Assembly (NCBI GenBank): GCA_022826485.1
Contig: JAJDUU010000034.1
Coordinates: 1 to 64,000 of the forward strand
Reading direction: 5' to 3'
DNA from: Chloroflexota bacterium
Lineage (GTDB): Bacteria > Chloroflexota > UBA11872
DNA: 64,000 nucleotides
Of this stretch, positions 1 to 7,422 are shown piece by piece. Under the pieces are notes generated by a model. It saw nothing but the letters and a program-made list of their open reading frames with translations, was not told the origin of the DNA and searched no databases. The translations under genes were made by a program, and so were the position numbers. Every line of letters begins with the position of its first letter. Position 1 is the first letter of the stretch.

Positions 1-59
1 TAGACTCGCACCGGAGGCTCGGCGTAGAGCTCGCCCCGTACTCGATACGGGGGTGAGGG

Positions 60-150
60 CGATCCGGTTCCCTCTCCCCCAGGGAGAGGGCAGGGTGAGG
101 GTCCGGGGCGTGGGATATCGCCCCTTTATGCAAAGGTCTCCGTATGTCGG
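60..150. repeat. dispersed intergenic repeat (CTCTCCC...GGGAGAG palindrome plus tail)
   Basis: The segment holds a palindromic core, CCCTCTCCC facing GGGAGAGGG at about 71-92. It ends in a 'TTTATGCAAAGGTCTCC' tail at about 126-142. The same two elements recur near 7031-7260, 46290-46440 and 58655-58870. The rest of 1-245 shows no convincing gene; the short reading frame there is arginine-rich translation of the repeat. Confidence 0.6.
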
Positions 151-245
151 GATTGCCACTGAATGCCGCCGCGACCGTCTGCGACGACACGAGCATCGCG
201 AAGGGCCGGAGACCGCCCTACCGCAACGGTCTTAGAGCGACGGTG

Positions 246-470
246 CTAACAGCCGCAGGAACCGCCGCAGCAGCTTGCTCCGGCGTCGTAGGCGGGCTGC
301 GACTGGCCGCCGCCGGACGATGAGGCCCCGACCATGGCCACCGCGTGGTAGATGCGGCGCACACGGCTGCTGCGGCAGGACGTGCAAACGACCTGACTCT
401 CGTCCGTCATGCTGCGGCGGATATCAAACACGTCGCCGCACTTTTCGCATTCGTAGGTATAGGCCGGCAT
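246..470 (-). CDS. FmdB-family zinc-ribbon protein
   Basis: This is a 74-residue protein of the FmdB/CxxC_CxxC_SSSS family, small putative regulators or zinc carriers of unsettled function. It starts MPAYTYECEKCG. Two CxxC knuckles (Cys8/Cys11 and Cys29/Cys32) would bind one zinc ion. The C-terminus is Gly/Ser-rich and ends in a cysteine cluster (Cys67, 68, 72, 74), typical of the family. I chose the ATG at 470 because family members begin MP-Y-Y-C-C; the frame stays open upstream but looks like antisense of apt. It diverges from apt, 135 bases away. Family assignment is firm, cellular role is not. Confidence 0.85.
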   Translation of the reverse strand: MPAYTYECEKCGDVFDIRRSMTDESQVVCTSCRSSRVRRIYHAVAMVGASSSGGGQSQPAYDAGASCCGGSCGC

Positions 471-605
471 GCAAGTCCTCGGGGCGGGGCCGCTGACGCC
501 AGAGTATACGCGGGCGGAGCGGCTTCCAGTGGCGTGCCATGATGCCGGCTCGGAACCCTTGGGAGCCGCCGTTCGCGGGCGAGCGGTGATAGAGGAGCCA
601 CACGC

Positions 606-1121
606 ATGGACCTGGAGCGGTTCATTCGCGACATCCCGGACTTCCCCAAGCCCGGAATCATGTTCAAGGACATCACGCCGCTGCTGCTGCACCCGGACGC
701 GCTGCGCGAAGCTATCGACCAGCTCGTGGCGCCGTATCGGGCGGCGCCGCCGGACGCCCTGGTGGCGGTGGAGGCGCGGGGCTTCTTGTTTGCGGCAGCC
801 GCCGCGGTTGAGCTGGGCTGCGGCGTGGTGCCGGTGCGCAAGCCGGGGAAACTGCCCGCCGCGACCCACCAGATCACCTACGAGTTGGAATACGGCAGCG
901 ACGCGCTGGAGATTCACCGCGACGCGCTCCAAACCGGCGATCGCGTGGTGGTGATGGACGACCTGCTGGCGACCGGAGGGACCACGGCGGCGGCCGTGCA
1001 ACTGGTCCGCGAGCTCGGCGCCGAGGTGATTGGCAGCGCATTCCTGATCGAGCTTGTGTTCCTGAACGGCCGGGCGCAGCTCGACGACCACCCCGTGCAC
1101 AGCGTGATTCGCATCGAGTGA
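606..1121 (+). CDS. apt: adenine phosphoribosyltransferase
   Basis: The enzyme makes AMP from adenine and PRPP (purine salvage, cytosol). The 171-residue length is normal. The N-terminus IRDIPDFPKPGIMFKDITPL is the classic Apt opening. The PRPP loop VVVMDDLLATGGT is at about 114-126. The hood residues ARGF and RKPGKLP are at about 57-60 and 78-84. A GAGGAG Shine-Dalgarno-like stretch lies about 9 bases before the ATG. The stop overlaps the GTG of the next gene, so the two are probably co-transcribed. Confidence 0.96.
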   Translation: MDLERFIRDIPDFPKPGIMFKDITPLLLHPDALREAIDQLVAPYRAAPPDALVAVEARGFLFAAAAAVELGCGVVPVRKPGKLPAATHQITYELEYGSDALEIHRDALQTGDRVVVMDDLLATGGTTAAAVQLVRELGAEVIGSAFLIELVFLNGRAQLDDHPVHSVIRIE

Positions 1122-1807
1122 AGCTCCCCTCGCCGGCGGAGCTCAGCGACCGGCTGGAACCGCTGCTCGACGCGCTGGCGGAGCACTTTGGCCCGCAGCG
1201 CTGGTGGACCGATACCGACCCGTTCGAGGTGATCGCCGGCGCGTTGCTGGTGCAAAACACGGCGTGGACCGGGGCAGCCAGGGCCATCGAGAACCTGCGA
1301 ACCGCCGGCGCGCTGTCGATCGACGGCGTGTTGGCCCTGGACGAGCTGGGGTGCCAGGAGCTGGTGCGTCCGAGCGGATCGTTTCGGCAAAAGACGGCCA
1401 AGCTGCACGCCTTCGCCGGTCACGTGCGCGATGCACACGACGGCGACCTCGACCACATGCTGCGCGCCCCCATGGAGCCGCTGCGGCGCGAGCTGCTGGG
1501 CATCTGGGGCGTCGGACCCGAGACGGCGGACGCCATCCTGCTCTACGCCGCGCGCAAGCCGAGCTTCGTGGTCGACACGTACACGCAGCGGTCGCTGGAG
1601 CGGCTGGGCGTGATTCCGAGCAGCGCACCGCGGGCGGCGCTGCGGGCGCGGCTCCTAGAGGCGCTGCCGGAGGATGCCTGGCAGCTTGCCGAGGCTCACG
1701 GGCTGTTCGTACGGCTGGGCAAGGCGCATTGCCGCTCGACGCCGGATTGCGCGTCGTGCCCATTGCTCATGGGCTGCCGGTACGGCAGCGGCGGGCGCTT
1801 GAGGTAG
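1118..1807 (+). CDS. endonuclease III-like HhH-GPD DNA glycosylase with Fe-S motif
   Basis: This base-excision-repair glycosylase of the Nth/MutY superfamily has 229 residues. The helix-hairpin-helix LLGIWGVGPETADAI is followed by the catalytic Asp in VVDTYTQR. Near the C-terminus four cysteines are spaced Cx5Cx2Cx5C, a variant of the [4Fe-4S] loop. At the position where Nth has its catalytic lysine (GVGxKTA) this protein has Glu, so it is more likely a monofunctional glycosylase (MagIII or mismatch-glycosylase-like) than a true AP lyase; that is inference. The GTG start at 1118 overlaps the apt stop (GTGA). Confidence 0.85.
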   Translation: MKLPSPAELSDRLEPLLDALAEHFGPQRWWTDTDPFEVIAGALLVQNTAWTGAARAIENLRTAGALSIDGVLALDELGCQELVRPSGSFRQKTAKLHAFAGHVRDAHDGDLDHMLRAPMEPLRRELLGIWGVGPETADAILLYAARKPSFVVDTYTQRSLERLGVIPSSAPRAALRARLLEALPEDAWQLAEAHGLFVRLGKAHCRSTPDCASCPLLMGCRYGSGGRLR

Positions 1808-1864
1808 GCGGCTTTCATTCCCAGAGCATCTGAACAGACGGCGAGTCTCACGGCTGCTAAGGGT

Positions 1865-2045
1865 CTCTCCAACATGTCATTTCGAGCGCAGCGAGAAATC
1901 TCAGGCGTTTGTTCTCACGTGCTGGAATGAACCAGGGATACCGCCGGCAAGACATCCGGCTTGAGGCGTGAACGCCGTCGCGTCACCGGGGAGGTGTCTA
2001 CAGCGGCCGCAGATTCCTCGCTGGCGCTCGGAATGACAGGAGGGG
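1865..2045. repeat. dispersed intergenic repeat (CATTTCGAGCGCAGCGAGAAATCTC type)
   Basis: This lies in the gap between convergent genes. One arm, 'CATTTCGAGCGCAGCGAGAAA', starts at about 1877. A partially complementary arm, 'TTCCTCGCTGGCGCTCGGAATG', ends at about 2037. The arms face each other as an imperfect long inverted repeat that could act as a bidirectional terminator. This sequence type is common in intergenic regions of many bacteria. I see no gene here. Confidence 0.5.
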
Positions 2046-2047
2046 GT

Positions 2048-3121
2048 CTAAAGAACCGGCAGCGGCTCGGGCTTGGCGGCGTTTAGCTCGCTCAGTTGGG
2101 CCGTCATGCGCTGCGCGGCGTCGAAGTAGGCCGACCCGAGCGCGTCGTCGGCGCCGGCCGCGGCGGGCGGGCGGCCTTGATCGCCGCCAATCCGAATGCG
2201 CGGGTCCAGCGGGATCTCGCCCAGCAGCGGCACCCCGGCCGTCTCCGCGGCGCGCGCGGCGCCGCCATGGGCGAAGATCTCGTGCCGCTCCTGGCAGTTG
2301 CCGCAGACGAAGTAGGACATGTTTTCAATGACGCCGAGATTCGGCACGCGCAGCTTCTCGAACATGGCAATGCCGCGGCGAACGTCCTGCAGGGCCACCT
2401 CCTGCGGCGTGCTGACGATGACGGCGCCGGCCAGCGGAAGGATCTGCGCCAGCGACAAGGGCGCGTCGCCGGTGCCGGGCGGCAGGTCGACGATAAGGTA
2501 GTCCAACTGGCCCCAGTCGACGTCCTCGATGAGCTGTCGCAGGGCCTGCGCCACCATGGGCCCGCGCCAGATCATGGCGGTGCCCTCGTCAGCCAGGAAT
2601 CCCATGGACATGACGGGCACGCCGTAGCCGTAGAGCGGCTGAATCTTGTCGTTGGCGAGAATGGGCCGCCCGTCGACGCCGAGCATGCCCGGCACGTTGG
2701 GGCCGTAGATGTCGGCGTCGAGAATGCCGACGCGAGCACCCATGGCGTGCAGCGCGACGGTCAGGTTCACCGCCGCGGTGGACTTGCCCACGCCGCCCTT
2801 GCCGCTGGCCACGGCCACGGTGTTCTTGACGCCCTGGAGCGGTTGGCCCGACTGACCGAAGCCGGAGTTGGCGGTGACGTTGCTGGTCCAGTCGATATCG
2901 ACGCTGCCGACCCACGGCAACCCCGCCAGCCGCTCGCGAATGGCCGATTCGAGAGATTGCTTGACCGGTCCAAGCGGCACCGGCAGCACCAGCTGCAGGG
3001 CGACGGCTCCGCCATCGATCTGCACGTCTCGCGCGATGTTGTATTGGCTAAACGCCGCGCCCAGAAACGGGTCTTGAATCGTGCGCAGCGCCTCGCGCAC
3101 ATCCGCCGTGGGCTGATTCAT
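2048..3121 (-). CDS. mrp: Mrp/ApbC-type Fe-S cluster carrier ATPase
   Basis: This P-loop ATPase inserts iron-sulfur clusters into target proteins. It has 357 residues. A DUF59 (MIP18-like) domain covers about 1-85. A deviant Walker A, GKGGVGKS, is at 107-114. LDADIYGPNVPGMLG and the Walker B region DYLIVDLPPGTGD follow. A CxxC (CGNC) near residue 290 is the dimer-interface cluster site. The length is typical of bacterial Mrp. It is transcribed divergently from gpsA. A stand-alone DUF59 protein and a NifU-like protein occur elsewhere in the window, so Fe-S assembly genes are spread through it. Confidence 0.95.
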   Translation of the reverse strand: MNQPTADVREALRTIQDPFLGAAFSQYNIARDVQIDGGAVALQLVLPVPLGPVKQSLESAIRERLAGLPWVGSVDIDWTSNVTANSGFGQSGQPLQGVKNTVAVASGKGGVGKSTAAVNLTVALHAMGARVGILDADIYGPNVPGMLGVDGRPILANDKIQPLYGYGVPVMSMGFLADEGTAMIWRGPMVAQALRQLIEDVDWGQLDYLIVDLPPGTGDAPLSLAQILPLAGAVIVSTPQEVALQDVRRGIAMFEKLRVPNLGVIENMSYFVCGNCQERHEIFAHGGAARAAETAGVPLLGEIPLDPRIRIGGDQGRPPAAAGADDALGSAYFDAAQRMTAQLSELNAAKPEPLPVL

Positions 3122-3240
3122 GCTGATCCCCGCGTGCCGCCGCTCGGATTTCGGTCCGCTCCTGGCAAGGCTAACGCGGCGCGACCTGGATGCCCAACGG
3201 GTCGCCGCGCCGTGCCGCGCGTTCGCCCGCCTCTACACTG

Positions 3241-4338
3241 GTGCGGCCATTTGCCAGGGTCGGGGGCACTCCCACGCGCGTCACCGTCATCGGTTCGGGA
3301 AGCTGGGGCACCACGCTGGCGGCGCTGGTGGCCGACGTTGGCGGCGCGTGCGTGCTCTGGGTCCACGACGCGGTCGAGGCCGACGCGATGGCGCGGCGGC
3401 GCGAGAACACGCGCTTTCTCCCCGGGATTCCGCTGCCCGATACGCTGACCATCACCCACGACGCCGCCGCGGCGCTGGACGGCGCCGAGGTGGTGGTGCT
3501 GGCCGTTCCCATGCAGCGGCTGGCGGAAAACGTGGAGCACTTGGAGCGCTGGCTGCCGCCCGCGGCCATCCTGGTCAGCGGGATCAAGGGCCTGGACCCG
3601 CCGTCGGGCGCGCGGGTCTCGGAGGCCATGGCCGAGCTGGTGGGCGGCGACCTTTCGGAGCGCTTTGCCGTGGTTTCGGGTCCCAACTTCGCGCGTGAAA
3701 TCGCCGCCCGCGAGCCCGCGGCCACGGTCGTGGCGTCGGCGCAACCGGACGTGGCGCGGACGGTCCAGCGGGCCTTGCGCGCGCCGTGGTTTCGCGCCTA
3801 CACGAGCGACGACGTGATCGGCGTCGAGCTCGCGGGATCGCTCAAGAACGTCATCGCGATCGGCGCCGGCATGGCCGACGGCTTGCGCGCGAGCCAGAAC
3901 TCCAAAGCGGTCTTGATAACGCGGGGGCTCGCCGAGATGACCCGCCTCGGGGTCGCCGCCGGCGCCAATCCCCTGACGTTCAGCGGCCTGGCCGGCGTGG
4001 GCGATCTGATTGCGACGTGCAGCAGCGCCAGATCACGCAATCACTACGTGGGCAGCCAGCTGGCGCAGGGACGGCCGCTGGACGAGATCACCGCGCAGAT
4101 GGTGATGGTGGCGGAGGGCGTGGAGGCATCCCGCGGGGCGCTGCGGCTGGCCCAACGCCTGAAGGTGGAAATGCCGATCGTCGAGCTGATGAACGTGGTG
4201 CTCTTCGAGGGCCTGCCGGTGTCCGAGGCTGGCGAACGGCTCATGGCCCGGGAGCCGAGCCACGAGCTGTGGGGGATTGGCGGGCAAGATTCGTCCGCAG
4301 GCAAGCCGGCGGCTGGATTCACGCCTTCGCGGGAATGA
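3241..4338 (+). CDS. gpsA: glycerol-3-phosphate dehydrogenase [NAD(P)+]
   Basis: It reduces dihydroxyacetone phosphate to sn-glycerol 3-phosphate for phospholipid synthesis. The Rossmann motif VTVIGSGSWGTT, the VVSGPNFARE motif and the catalytic-lysine segment GSLKNVIAIGAG are present, as is GLAGVGDLIATC. The start is uncertain. The GTG at 3241 leaves 13 residues before the first beta strand; an in-frame ATG at 3190 would add 17 unusual residues. Neither has a good ribosome site. The last 15-20 codons run into the dispersed 'CGCCTTCGCGGGAATGACA' repeat, so the original C-terminus was apparently replaced by repeat sequence. Confidence 0.93.
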   Translation: MRPFARVGGTPTRVTVIGSGSWGTTLAALVADVGGACVLWVHDAVEADAMARRRENTRFLPGIPLPDTLTITHDAAAALDGAEVVVLAVPMQRLAENVEHLERWLPPAAILVSGIKGLDPPSGARVSEAMAELVGGDLSERFAVVSGPNFAREIAAREPAATVVASAQPDVARTVQRALRAPWFRAYTSDDVIGVELAGSLKNVIAIGAGMADGLRASQNSKAVLITRGLAEMTRLGVAAGANPLTFSGLAGVGDLIATCSSARSRNHYVGSQLAQGRPLDEITAQMVMVAEGVEASRGALRLAQRLKVEMPIVELMNVVLFEGLPVSEAGERLMAREPSHELWGIGGQDSSAGKPAAGFTPSRE

Positions 4339-4512
4339 CAGGACGGGGCGGGAATGGTGGACGGGGCGGGATTCGCGGACGGCCTGGACAACGACCCAAC
4401 GCAGCTTCGCCAACGTTCGCGCGACCACGCGCCACGGCGTGACGTACACTTGACCCACAACGGGCACCGGCTGCCGGCCGGAATATCCCGAAACGCGAAG
4501 GGGGTGATCTGT

Positions 4513-4566
4513 ATGGGCGATGCCAGTCCGAAGGGTCCCCGAACAGAGAAGGTGCGCGCGAGCTAG
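4513..4566 (+). CDS. possible 17-residue MGDxSPK microprotein
   Basis: A very short frame reads MGDASPKGPRTEKVRAS. It has an unusually strong ribosome site, GGGGGTGA, about 6 bases before the ATG, and a hairpin follows 55 bases after its stop. From memory, MGDKSPK-type small basic proteins of unknown function are widespread in bacterial genomes; that recollection could not be checked here. The product could be a truncated member. It is annotated because the translation signals are better than those of many long genes nearby, but coding is unproven. Confidence 0.4.
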   Translation: MGDASPKGPRTEKVRAS

Positions 4567-4620
4567 CGCGAGTCTTCGCCTGCGGCCAGCGGCTGCGGGC
4601 CTGACGTTCGGAGACGCAGA

Positions 4621-4646
4621 AACGGTCCGCCGTAGAGCGGGCCGTT
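4621..4646. terminator. hairpin, possible terminator
   Basis: AACGGTCCGC (4621-4630) pairs with GCGGGCCGTT (4637-4646) through ten base pairs including one G-T wobble, around a six-base loop. There is no T-run, only a short pyrimidine tail, so rho-independent termination is plausible but weak. It sits just after the 17-codon frame at 4513. Confidence 0.45.
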
Positions 4647-4659
4647 CCTGCTTAAGGGG

Positions 4660-4945
4660 ACCATTCCGTCATTCCGGCGGAAGCCGGAATCCAGTCCGGT
4701 CGAATCTGGGGGGCGCTCGGATGCCTGGCGGCGGGGCGGTTCGCGAACCGCCCCTGCCCGTGAGTCAACAGGTTGAGCGGCCGCTAGATTCCCGCCTTCG
4801 GAGACCTTTGAACAAAGAGGCAAGGGCGACGCATGCGTCGCCCCTACGCGTGGGCTAACAGGTTCAGCGTCCGGTAGATTCCCGCCTCCGCGGGAATGAC
4901 GGAGGGGTTACGCAAAGGTCTCCCTTCGCGGGAATGACGGAAGAG
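4660..4945. repeat. dispersed intergenic repeat block
   Basis: This block contains 'GTCATTCCGGCGGAAGCCGG', 'ATCCAGTCCGGTCGAA', two palindromes (GGGGCGGTTCGCGAACCGCCCC at about 4733-4754 and GGCGACGCATGCGTCGCC at 4828-4845) and several copies of 'TTCGCGGGAATGAC'. The same words recur at 4305-4340, 46245-46435 and 58730-58890. With the two short items above, this fills the 640-base gap between gpsA and the RidA gene. I see no other gene. Confidence 0.75.
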
Positions 4946-4980
4946 CTTCGCAAGCGCCCCACGCAGTGGTTGGGCGTCCG

Positions 4981-5433
4981 CTACGCGTCGAGTTCGAACA
5001 CGGCTTCGATCTCGACCGGGATGTTCACGGGCAGGGTGCTCGTGCCCACAGCTGAGCGCGCATGGCGGCCCGCGTCGCCGAAGACTTCCACCATCAGGTC
5101 CGAGCAGCCGTTGACCACCTGGTGGGCCTGGTCCATGCCTGGCGCCACGTTCACGAATCCCACGACCTTGATGACCTGCCGCACCCGGTCCAGCGAGCCG
5201 GCGGCCTGCCGCACCTGGGCCAGGATGTTCAGCCCGGCGGCGCGGGCCGCGGCCGCGCCCTGCGCGACCGTGTATTCCCGGCCAATTTGCCCGCCGCCCC
5301 AATCGGGACCCGGCGGCTGCCCCGCGATCCACAGCTGCGCCCCGCTGCGCACGGCCGGGACATAGCTGGCCATGGGCCGCGGCGCGTCGGGAAGTTCGAT
5401 GCCGAGCTCGGTCAGGCGATCTTCGAATGACAT
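4981..5433 (-). CDS. RidA/YjgF-family protein
   Basis: This 150-residue Rid-superfamily protein is probably an enamine/imine deaminase or a relative. Supporting motifs are LWIAGQPPGPDWGGGQIG, the AAARAAGLNILAQVRQA helix and VKVVGFVNVAPGMDQ. The C-terminus, VGTSTLPVNIPVEIEAVFELDA, is characteristic; the usual arginine of RidA appears as Ser/Thr-Leu-Pro, which suggests one of the Rid2-Rid7 or 'RidA-like' branches rather than canonical RidA. I chose the ATG at 5433 over an upstream in-frame ATG because AGAAGAGG lies about 7 bases before it. Confidence 0.88.
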   Translation of the reverse strand: MSFEDRLTELGIELPDAPRPMASYVPAVRSGAQLWIAGQPPGPDWGGGQIGREYTVAQGAAAARAAGLNILAQVRQAAGSLDRVRQVIKVVGFVNVAPGMDQAHQVVNGCSDLMVEVFGDAGRHARSAVGTSTLPVNIPVEIEAVFELDA

Positions 5434-5544
5434 GCGCGCGCCTCTTCTCGTGGCAGTCCGCGGGGGCGCATTGTAGGCATCAGCACTCGCGATGCCACAG
5501 CGTCGGTTGATCATCTCCGTACACAGACTCCCAGAAGTTGACGG

Positions 5545-5814
5545 ATGGGCGATGCCGTCGGAGATTCGTCAAACAGAGATCGACAATCGGGATTCCCTGG
5601 CAAGGCGGTAGCAGTGTTGCGGTTGGCGGCAGACGCTAGCGACTCGGAAGCTGGACATGACGGTGAACAGCCGAGCACGTTTCGGAGGTCCTTGCGGGAA
5701 TTGGCCCGGCGCCCGCTCGAGGAGCGCCATCGAGTGCTCGCCGATGCGCGGATCGCGGTCGAGCCAGACGTGACCGACGCTTGGGACGAGACGCTGGCTG
5801 ACCGAGCCCACTAG
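5545..5814 (+). CDS. possible orphan antitoxin-like protein
   Basis: The frame encodes up to 89 residues. Its second half (about 45-89) reads as a short acidic helical region with SLRELARRPLEERHRVLADA and DVTDAWDETLADRA. That pattern is typical of small antitoxin-like proteins that accompany RelE/PIN toxins; this is from memory of the style of such proteins. No toxin gene follows. The start is uncertain and there is no clear ribosome site. The 420-base gap between the RidA gene and the alcohol dehydrogenase holds nothing else I recognise. Confidence 0.35.
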   Translation: MGDAVGDSSNRDRQSGFPGKAVAVLRLAADASDSEAGHDGEQPSTFRRSLRELARRPLEERHRVLADARIAVEPDVTDAWDETLADRAH

Positions 5815-5853
5815 CCGCTGAGCGAGCCGTGGAGATCGCGATCGACTATCCCG

Positions 5854-6900
5854 TCAGCTCCCGCCGCGGCAGTCGAGCACGATCTTGCCGCCCTCGCCGG
5901 CTTTGGCTCGGCGCACGCCGGTGACGGCCTCGGTGAGCGGCAGCACCTCGGTGACGATGGGCTCCAGGTCCAGCAGCGACACGAGGTCCAGCGCGCGCTG
6001 GAACGTGTTGAGCCGGGTGTTGCTGCCCACGATGCGCAGCTCGTGCGAGAACAGGTCGTAGGGCTTGAGGTCGAAGGTGGCCTCCGGGTTGGCCAGGCTC
6101 AGCACCAGGATCGTGCCGCTGTCGCGCACGCTGTCGATGCAGGCCTGGAACGCCGGGTTCACACCGGCGGCCTCTATGCAGATGTCGGCGCCGAGGCCGC
6201 GCGTGGCGTCGCGCACCGCCGCGGGCACGTCGTCCGTGGTCGGGTCCAGGATGACGTCCGCTCCCAGCTCCGCCACCAGGTCGCGGCGCGAGGGATGGGG
6301 CTCGCTCACCAGCACCCGGGAGGCGCCGCTGTGCTTGGCCATTTGCATGGCCAGCAGACCGATCGGACCGGCCCCGGCCACGAACACGAAATCGCCGGCG
6401 CTGATGTCGATGCGGTCGAACCCGCGCAGCACGCAGCCCAGCGGCTCGGTGAGGCTGACCAACTGCGGGTCCAGGTGTTCAGGGAACCGAATGACGTTGC
6501 GGTGGTCCACGACGGTGTACTCGGCCCAGGCTCCGCTGCCGCGCATGCCGCGCATGTTGGTGCAAAAGTTGGTTATGCCCTTGCGGCAGGCCGCGCACAC
6601 CTGACAGGGCGTGCGCGGCTCGACGACCACGCAGTCGCCGACCTCGAGGTCCGGCACGGCGTCGCCGACCGCCACGACCGTGCCGGTGAACTCGTGGCCC
6701 GGCACCCAGGGCTGGTCGTAGTTGGGCAGCCAGGCGTCGAAAGTCCAGCCGTCCCAGTAGTGCAGGTCCGTGCCGCAGATGCCGCAGAACGCCACGTCCA
6801 CGGCCACGTCGGTGGGCTCGACGTCGGGGACGGGACGGGTTTCGATTCGCAAGTCGCCGGGGCCGTGGAGCACGGCGGCGGTCATCGTCGTCGGAAGCAT
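5854..6900 (-). CDS. zinc-dependent medium-chain alcohol dehydrogenase
   Basis: This 348-residue MDR-family oxidoreductase belongs to the sorbitol/threonine/butanediol dehydrogenase-like group. The catalytic zinc ligands lie in CGICGTDLH and GHEFTG. The structural zinc lobe has four cysteines (CQVCAACRKGITNFC). The Rossmann motif is VAGAGPIGLLAMQMAK. An acidic residue after the second beta strand (VSEPHPSRR) hints at NAD preference. The exact substrate cannot be read. It lies between an antitoxin-like frame and a tandem-repeat region and is not obviously in an operon. GlcNAc or polyol metabolism is possible but unsupported. Confidence 0.9.
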   Translation of the reverse strand: MLPTTMTAAVLHGPGDLRIETRPVPDVEPTDVAVDVAFCGICGTDLHYWDGWTFDAWLPNYDQPWVPGHEFTGTVVAVGDAVPDLEVGDCVVVEPRTPCQVCAACRKGITNFCTNMRGMRGSGAWAEYTVVDHRNVIRFPEHLDPQLVSLTEPLGCVLRGFDRIDISAGDFVFVAGAGPIGLLAMQMAKHSGASRVLVSEPHPSRRDLVAELGADVILDPTTDDVPAAVRDATRGLGADICIEAAGVNPAFQACIDSVRDSGTILVLSLANPEATFDLKPYDLFSHELRIVGSNTRLNTFQRALDLVSLLDLEPIVTEVLPLTEAVTGVRRAKAGEGGKIVLDCRGGS

Positions 6901-7030
6901 CGCGAGCGCCTCGGATTGGAGCCGTGGTGCAAGCTAGCCCGCCGCCACGTCGACGGCAACCGTGGGTGGTCGCGGGTCGGCCTGCGTATAGCAGCAGATG
7001 GCCGGTGAGCGTCGCTCGACTGCCCCTCAC

Positions 7031-7260
7031 CCGGACCCTCACCCTACCCTCTCCCTGAGGGAGAGGGAGCCGGACGGCAGGCGGCGTGCGACCCTCGCCC
7101 TGTGGGAGCGGGAGGCGGCCCCAGAGCCTCACCCTACCCTCTCCCCGAGGGAGAGGGAGCCGGACGGCAGGCGGCGTGCGACCCTCGCCCTGTGGGAGCG
7201 GGAGGCGGCCCCGGACCCTCGCCCTACCCTCTCCCCGGGGGAGAGGGAGCCGGACGGCAG
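7031..7260. repeat. 90-bp tandem repeat, about 2.5 copies
   Basis: A 90-base unit begins at 7041, 7131 and 7221. Each copy carries CTACCCTCTCCC facing GGGAGAGGGAGCC, then GGACGGCAGGCGGCGTGCGACCC... The first two copies differ at only a few positions; the third is truncated after 'CCGGACGGCAG'. The unit length is divisible by three, so it stays open in several frames, but the translation is low-complexity. It occupies most of the 520-base gap before recA. Confidence 0.85.
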
Positions 7261-7422
7261 AGACGTGCGCATGCGTCTGAGGTTTGTCGCTTGGCTAGAA
7301 ATGGCAGTGGGGATTCAGAGCCGCGAGCCCCGCAACTCCGGCGCCAAGCCGCATGCTGGGGCGCGGCCCCTCGGTTACCATGACGCGGCGCGGCGAGCGC
7401 CTCGTGCTCCGGGAGGAAATCC

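Noticed and set aside
53-235. Small coding gene at the left edge
   Set aside because: Its translation is arginine-rich and overlaps the dispersed palindromic repeat, with no ribosome site.
2096-3448. Long open frame of about 450 codons on the plus strand opposite mrp
   Set aside because: It is antisense to a clear Mrp protein and has the Arg/His/Ala-rich composition of a high-GC shadow frame. The same reasoning removes long antisense frames opposite pheT (33025-34917), the LRR gene (35574-37391), the importer operon (53683-56208) and the ABC exporter (20301-22406).
7031-7260. Repeat-containing protein from the 90-bp tandem unit
   Set aside because: The unit is a multiple of three and stays open in several frames, but the peptide is low-complexity, has no start signals and matches intergenic repeats elsewhere.
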